Shown piece by piece: positions 57,690 to 64,000 of a stretch of 64,000 bases of DNA (positions are counted from its first letter, which is position 1; each line of letters begins with the position of its first letter). A program made the translations under genes and the position numbers. The notes below the pieces were generated by a model. It did not search any database. It saw nothing but the letters and a program-made list of their open reading frames with translations, and had not been told where the DNA came from. This stretch comes from Plasmodium coatneyi. Its lineage: Eukaryota > Apicomplexa > Aconoidasida > Haemosporida > Plasmodiidae. The stretch is from NCBI RefSeq assembly GCF_001680005.1, contig NC_033564.1, positions 2,418,001 to 2,482,000 on the forward strand, given 5' to 3'.

Positions 57690-59214
57690 GTTGTTATACG
57701 AATCTTATATATATATAAAGAGTGGGGAAAAAAAAATTTATCAGTATTTTAAATTGAAATAAAATACGGTACAATTTTTTAAAAACAAATTATAATTGAA
57801 GAAATTCAAATACAAGAATTATATCTATTCGTAGGTTCTTCTTTCTTTTTAAATTATGCTTCGATTCGGAAAGGAGTTGTATGAAAGAAAAAAATACAAA
57901 ATTTTATAATTAGTTCGGAGGTTTCTTTTTTTATATTCTACAAACAATTAGTTATTGTAATATAGGAAAAAGAAGTGTCTACCAGTAGAATGGTTCTCTT
58001 TTCTTTTTTTTTCATAATATAATATTTTTTCAATAGTAGATGAAAAAAAAAAAAAAAATCAAAATCAAGTCTATCAGTTTGACGGTTTCTTTTTTTTTTT
58101 TTTTTTTTTTTTTTAATTTGTCTATGTATCAAGGAATCGTATTGCTAAAAAATGAAAATTAGTTCCGTAAATATGTAGAGTTTAAAGGGATTTATAAATG
58201 CAACCTTGGAGTACAGTAATAACAAAACGTACGCCCTAAATTTTTTATTTATATTGAAAAAAAAAGAGAAAAGTACATAGATTTTTTATTAACAGAAAAG
58301 AAATATAATTTTTTTTAATTTTTACGAATTCTTTTGAATTTTGTCCAATTCTTATCAAGTTTGCCCAATACTTATTAGATCTTTTCAATTTGTTCTAATT
58401 TTTTACAACTGTTCTCAGTTTTATTATTTGCTATATTAAGCGAGCCGCACTACTATATACAATTAAAATAACTCATAAATTACTAAAATTCTGAAGAATT
58501 TTTTGGAATATCATGTAGTGCACTAAAGAAAAATAATAAAACGTACGTTGTAAATGTTTTATTCTAACTCAAAAAAAAATAAAAAATATATTTTCAGTTA
58601 AACCTGCATTTATCTGTAATGAGAAAAAAATAATAGGCCCGTTATAATTAAAGTTGAACATATTCCTTAGATCCCAAATAAAAATTTTTGTTTTGTTGAA
58701 ATTCTATAATCATATTTTAAAAACGAGGAACGGTGGTGAATAATTGAATTTTTCCTCTTAAGCGCAGAATTCGAACTTGTCTATGTTTATTTTACATTCC
58801 ATTTCATTTTGCTATATTTATCAACGAGAAAATTTTTTTTTCAATATGTAGAAAATACACAATTGTATAAAAGGAAAAATGTCGTAGAATAAAAATGCAA
58901 TTTTTGGAGGTTCAATCTTTCACAAGAAAATTATTAAATAACCTTATAATAGTACAGAATAGAAGCGCAAATATATGTATATGTGGGGCAAATACAGAAC
59001 AAAATTATAATAAACAAAGGATCCTAAGGAATTAATTATTTAAGGCAAAAATTTGCAGTTACTATACTGTTACCGGAGCAAAATTTTTTTGGGTGACAAT
59101 ACAATTTTCAAAATTATTGAGAAATATGACTATCTCGTACAACGTGCTTCTGTTGTTATATTTACTATAACTATGATATAATTATTAAGCACTTTATAGT
59201 ATATACAGCGGACA

Positions 59215-59390
59215 TAAAAATTGAACCTGATACTTTATACCTTGAACGCTAAACCCTGAAACCCTAAACCGTGAAGTCGGTTCGCATAACTTGAACCCTA
59301 TTCGCATACCCTGAACCTCAATTTTTATACTACGGACCACTACCCTTATACCCTGAACCCCGCTCCTAAACTTTGAACCCATTTTTTTTA
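59215..59390 (-). repeat. Interstitial telomere-like block, reverse orientation
   Basis: Degenerate CCCTGAA / CCCTAAA units (for example AAACCCTGAAACCCTAAACC near 59250) on the plus strand, i.e. GGGTTTA on the minus strand. This is opposite to the 50.3-kb array. Confidence 0.85.
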
Positions 59391-60263
59391 TTAGTTGTGT
59401 TGACCCCTGGTAAAGTATGTACTTTTATAGGTTGTGCAACCCATGCACATTGTTTTTCAAATATCGATGTCTTTATGTTCAGATTATGTTATGAATATAT
59501 ACTCTATGGTTGCGTAGTTGAATTTGGTCTGTGCCTTATTTGTACTTCGTGATTATCAGGGAGGGTTCCATAAAAATAATTCCCTAAATTGTAAGAAACA
59601 TTTACCCTTCCTACGTATAGTACTGTGTAAGTTCCAGAGGAATTCTTTAAAATTCAATGGATTGGACCTCCCACATTTCTAATGGCACTATGTGCGGACC
59701 TACGGGTAGCGTAGTGTTATGCACACACCTTACAAGGCTTCCAGACTTACTAACTACGCGTAAACTATTTAATTAAAAAAAAAAAAAAAGAAAAGCGTGG
59801 GAATACGAACAGAATTATATGTAATAATAATAAAAATGCGGTAATTTAAAATAAGCAAAGAAAAATAAACAAATTTGGGCTCATAATCTTAAACTGAAAA
59901 AAAAAAAAAAAAAAAAACGAATGTACACGTGCATATCAGCGCACGCATACATATGTCTGCTTTCGTTCCTTACAAATTAATTCTTGTATTTTTACTTTGT
60001 TTTCCTTAAATTATATTTTAAAATTTTCCTTTTCAATCGTGCTTCTTTGTTTGATGAATTTTTAATTTTTTTTTCGCACCATCAATTTTATTGATTATTT
60101 TTTTTTTTTTTTTTTGTAATATTTTACGCCCTGTAATTTTGCTTTGCGCGCCTGCTGGTGCACGTTGCACTTTCTTCACGCAGCAGCGATCCCAAGGACG
60201 AAAATCCTTTTTGCCCTGTTCTGCTTCGCTGTTGCTAATTTACTGTTGCGAATTTTTACAATG

Positions 60264-60488
60264 CACATTTTTAACTGTGTTCACATTTTACACAGTTTGC
60301 ACATTTTTAACTGCGTTCACATTTCAAACAGTTTACATTTTAACTGTGTTCACATTTTTACACAGTTTTCATTTTAACTGTGTTCACATTTTACACAGTT
60401 TACATTTTAATTGTGTTCACATTTTACACTATTTTCATTTAAACTGTGTTCACACATTTTAAACAGTTTTCATTTTAAGTGTGTTCGT
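60264..60488. repeat. About 33-bp minisatellite with internal hairpins
   Basis: Six to seven units of the form AACTGTGTTCACATTTTACA-CAGTTTACATTTT, with about 33-bp spacing between GTGTTCAC landmarks. Within each unit AACTGTGT and ACACAGTT are inverted repeats, so each unit can fold as a small stem-loop. Confidence 0.85.
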
Positions 60489-61347
60489 CATATTTTCACA
60501 ATATCATCGCCCGTAACTGCAGAGCCGGAATGGAAGCGTGCGGAAAGGAAAAAAAAAAAGTGCAAAATAAGCAAATGCTACGATTCAGTTGAACTGAAAT
60601 AAAATTATGGTTTAAAATGTTTGCATATCATCAAGGCATAGCTGCCATGCCACGCACGGAAATGTATGCCTTATCGGAGGAGCGGGTTCAAAAATTAAAA
60701 ATAAAAAAATAAAATAAAATAACAGAGGAAGATAAAAACGGTTAATGTGGTTTATGTGGTGAAAACAGAAGCAGAAGCAAACGCAAACGTGATGATGAAT
60801 GAAACAGCAGCAACACGTAGAGACGGGAAACAGAAAGACGAGATATGAATGATCAAATAACACACACAATTAGGAACGAATACATTCCCCTCTACGCGCA
60901 ACAAGAAAAAAAAATAAACGAAAAGGCATATGTATGCGGTGTAAAGGATATAGGGAATAACACAATAAAAAAAGAAAAAAAGGAAACGGAATGAAAGGAT
61001 GCAGCAGATGAGAGTGATTCAATGAGAAGGATAAGGTAAGGTAAAATTTAATTAGAAAGTTGTAGGATCAAATATGAGCATATATACGAAAGGATAATTC
61101 GGATGAAGGAAATAAAGGGGGGTGGTTGCATTGCCGGCGAAGCTGCGCGCTCCCAGGGGTTCAAAAGCAAATGTACGCGCACTTATGCAAACAGTGCATA
61201 ACTGTGCAATTTTACATGCCTTCCCTTCTTTCTCTTATTTTTATTAAAAAAAAAAAAAAACGCCTCACATCATTGGCAGTTAGTTCCATCAAATTAGAAG
61301 ATCTTCCTTCATTTTAAGGTCCATTCAGTTCTTCTCATTTATTTCCC

Positions 61348-63720
61348 TTATGAGTTGTCCATATATTGAGCATACTTCTTCACACTCTTGGCAGAAAACA
61401 TTTCATTGAAGTTGTTCAAAATTTCGCTTTGGAGCTGTGCATTGAGGGAGTTCGATGCGAAGTTCAGGGTAGAGTTGTTCACCTTGTAAAGGGTATTGTA
61501 AAGGTTCGTGTAAAACTCCTCTCGGCGAAACTCCTCTTGTGGATTTTGTTTCCTCTGGACATCTAGAAAGGACGTCACTGAATTAATGCTCCCTGGGGCG
61601 TTCATAGAAAACTTGTACACATTGCCTTGGTGGAAGCAGGAGTGATTCCAGTACTCATAGTACACGAATGTACATGCACACATGAAAGCAGAGAAGAGGA
61701 ACTAAAAAAGGGACCTAGCGCGCTTATACATTGACATGGATGAATACACAAAGGATAGCACGGCGATGACATAAAAAAAGGAAAGGGACGTGTCACTATC
61801 ATTGCGCCTCATGTCCGTTCTGTAATTGTATATATTTTCCACGTTCTGTGCGAAATGGTCCACCATTTGGTTTTCTTCCATGGCATTGTTAAGAACGTTA
61901 AACGAGCGCAAAATGGCGTCCGCATCGTTATATGGCACTGTGTGTCCGTTCTGGAACATGCACTCCTCCTCCTCCTCCTCCGTTATGAGAATATCATCCT
62001 CTATTATGAGAATATCTTCGTCCATTTTATGCACTTCCCTCAAAACTCGCCTTCTAATTTTGACATCACCAGGTGCACCGAGCGTTATATTTTTCTGTGC
62101 TTCACTTTCAACCTCCGCGAAAGCTTCCTTTTCGACGACTTCCATCACTTCTTCCTTTACTTCATGCTCCTTCACTTCATCCCCTTTTTTTTTACTCTTC
62201 TTTTTCTTCTTCTTCTCTTGCGACTTGGTGCTCTTCTTACTTCCTTCCTCCATAGACCCTTCCTTTACTTCTTCGCCTCCACTTTCCTTTTTTTCTTTCC
62301 TTTTTCCTTCACTCCTGTTTCTTTTTTTTCCTTCCTCCTTAGACCCACCTACCACCTTCGACCCTCCTTCCTTCCTTAAACCACCTTTCCCTTCCTTCGC
62401 TGATTTGTCCTCCGAGTTTTTTTCTTCTAACTCAGATGTGTTCATGTCGATGCTTACATCAAAAAGGGTTCCACCTTGGATGATGCACGGAAATTCCATA
62501 TGTTCCTTTTTTATTGTTGAAGGGAAAGGACTAATGGTAATGCCTCTATCAGAAGAACCGCTGTCCATGGAGCAAGTGCTGTCCAGGGAGCAGCAGCTGC
62601 TATCCAAGGAGGAGCGGCTGCCCATGGAACTGCCAGAAATTGTGGACAGTGAATGAACACTTTCCATGAAACCGCTATCCATAGAGCAGCAACTGCTTCT
62701 GCTGCTGTTTGTTGATAGGGAAGTAACACTTCCCATGGAACTGCTGTCCATAGAACCGCTTTCCATAGAACCTCCTTCCGCAGTATCGATAGACGGGTCA
62801 TTCATTTTGATTATATCCCCTTGGTCAGAATTATGAACATATTTTTCAAATGCACTACGAGTTTGTTGTTTGGCCATAAACTGTACAGCCAGGGTTGAAT
62901 CGTTTTCTACATCGAGTCCAACTTCCTTCCAAAAATTTTCCAACCTTTGTTGCATTTCTTCTTCGAACATATAGATCCGTTCTTCGGTTAAATTATACCA
63001 TTCATCAATCCAGCATAGTGCCTTACGATGATATTTCAACAAGTTGTTTTTAATTAGAGTAACGATCCAATCTTCTAATTTAGAACACAAAATACCAAAG
63101 TAAGGGATATCAATAGTAAACAATTTATAACATGTTATAATGACTTTGCTATTTTCAATCCAATTTTCTTCTAGTTTTCCTCTTTTTGCCTTTTCACTGT
63201 AGAAAAGGGTTGGATCTTCTTCAGCTTTGTAATCCCCCGCAGCCAGTTCATCATTTACTATATCGATGAGGATAATTTTTCTCTGTGTCAATAATTCCTC
63301 TGGAATGTTAAAAGGATTTTCCTCTGTGTTATGACCTAGATGATGCGTTGAATCTACCTGTACTCGTGCTTTTGGGAACCCCTTTGCTTCGTATACAATC
63401 TTTAAATTAGGGGTACTATTCCAATACGTTTCATCTATAAGGCAATAGTTTGGGTGCACAAAATTTTGTAACCATTTTGGGATTTTATTCACAACATTCA
63501 TTCTTTTAAATGTGTAATCTACTGCTTCCCCATGTTCACCATCCAATGTGCCTTTTTTAAATAATACTATTTTTCTTACATCCCTTCTTTTATTCCTTCC
63601 CTCTCCGTGCATGGTATTGTACGTATCCTCCTGTGTCACTCTTGCCAGTAGATATTTCTGGCAGATATTGTACTCCTCCACGCTCAAAGGCATAGTCAAT
63701 CTAAACTCGATTAACTTCAT
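61348..63720 (-). CDS. Phosphatidylinositol transfer protein with C-terminal membrane region
   Basis: The best start is ATG 63718-63720 (MKLIEFRLTMPLSVEEY). The first 265 residues match the PITP fold: the N-terminal (L/I)xE(Y/F)R..LP(V/L)SV(D/E)EY signature, DYKAEEDP, the CYKLFTIDIPYFGI strand region, and ALCWIDEWYNLTEERIYMFE before the C-terminal helix. PITPs carry phosphatidylinositol and phosphatidylcholine between membranes. Then come a Ser/Met/Gly repeat tract (SMDSGSM-like, plus-strand 62540-62790), a Lys/Glu-rich region, an acidic EEEEEE stretch, and a membrane segment (LSFFYVIAVLSFVYSS). This frame stops at TAG 61702-61704 after 672 residues. The same frame continues uninterrupted for 118 more codons to 61348 with another hydrophobic segment (FLFSAFMCACTFVYY). 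The TAG follows a CCTTTTTTAG acceptor-like string, so a short in-frame intron could remove it. The domain call is firm; the C-terminal structure is uncertain. Confidence 0.9.
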
Positions 63721-63789
63721 CTTGGGGGTCACAATTGGGTAATTTGATTCACGTGTTTGTTTATTACAAGGTTGTTATGTGGTTGTTGT

Positions 63790-64000
63790 GGTTGGAGTGT
63801 TGTTAGATGATTGGATTGTTTGTGGTGGTTGGATTGTTTGTTTCTATGATGGTTGGAATGGTTGTGGTGGTTGGATTGTTTGTGGTGGTTGGATTGTTTG
63901 TAGTGGTTGGATTGTTTGTAGTGGTTGGATTGTTTGTAGTGGTTGGATTGTTGTTAGATGGTTGGACTGTTTGTGGTGGTTGGGACTGTTGTTAGATGGT
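63790..64000. repeat. About 18-bp G/T-rich minisatellite at the window edge
   Basis: Tandem GTTTGTAGTGGTTGGATT-type units with variants (GTGGTGGTTGG, ATGATTGG), running off the right edge. It lies just upstream of the PITP start and is rich in GGTTGG. Confidence 0.9.

Larger units (their letters stand above)
57690..61347. other. Intergenic, no gene seen
   Basis: AT-rich spacer of 3.7 kb with many A/T homopolymers, a reverse-oriented telomere-like block (59215-59390) and a hairpin minisatellite (60264-60488). No exon with signal, domain or splice logic was found on either strand. Confidence 0.5.

Overview
This is a window from a malaria parasite of the Plasmodium knowlesi / P. coatneyi (macaque) clade. 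The evidence is a mixture of features. There are short phase-consistent introns with GT..AG ends and AT-rich spacers. There is the 3' end of an erythrocyte-binding-like (EBL/Duffy-binding-type) invasion ligand, PHIST-type exported proteins with an N-terminal hydrophobic exon and (in one) a clean PEXEL motif, and a SICAvar-type C-terminal exon. Degenerate telomere-like GGGTTTA blocks also lie inside the chromosome, which is a known hallmark of the P. knowlesi genome. The species assignment is inference.

Left flank (1-9.4 kb), core genes: EBL 3' end (+), a Pex22-like membrane protein (-), and a Tousled-like protein kinase (-). From 11.2 to 12.2 kb there is an intact two-exon PHIST gene (-), with six GCTAGC palindromes at 21-22 bp spacing upstream of it.

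Centre (15.6-36 kb), repeat-dominated: seven copies of an exact 218-bp satellite lead into a giant two-exon gene (17.5-27.2 kb, + strand, about 3,094 residues). Its protein carries five unrelated internal repeat families around a unique helical region, and I do not recognise it. Directly downstream, four different non-coding satellites stand almost back to back (27.4-36.0 kb).

Right-centre (38-57.7 kb), lineage-specific exported and variant-antigen island, all on the minus strand: a broken gene with about 3 kb of KEEV repeats; a two-exon fam-d-like exported membrane protein; an orphan SICAvar C-terminal exon; a three-exon SICA-like or unrecognised membrane protein; and a PHIST gene with KEEV repeats broken by frameshift and stop. 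Telomere-like blocks are interspersed among these.

Right flank (61.3-63.7 kb): a conserved phosphatidylinositol transfer protein gene (-), whose reading frame continues past an in-frame TAG into a second hydrophobic segment. The window ends in a GGTTGG-rich minisatellite.

The layout reads as conserved housekeeping and invasion genes at both edges, with an inserted or expanded island of host-interaction genes, decayed copies and satellites between them. The most likely undescribed element is the giant repeat protein together with its flanking satellites. Intron boundaries were placed by eye from GT/AG sites and reading phase.
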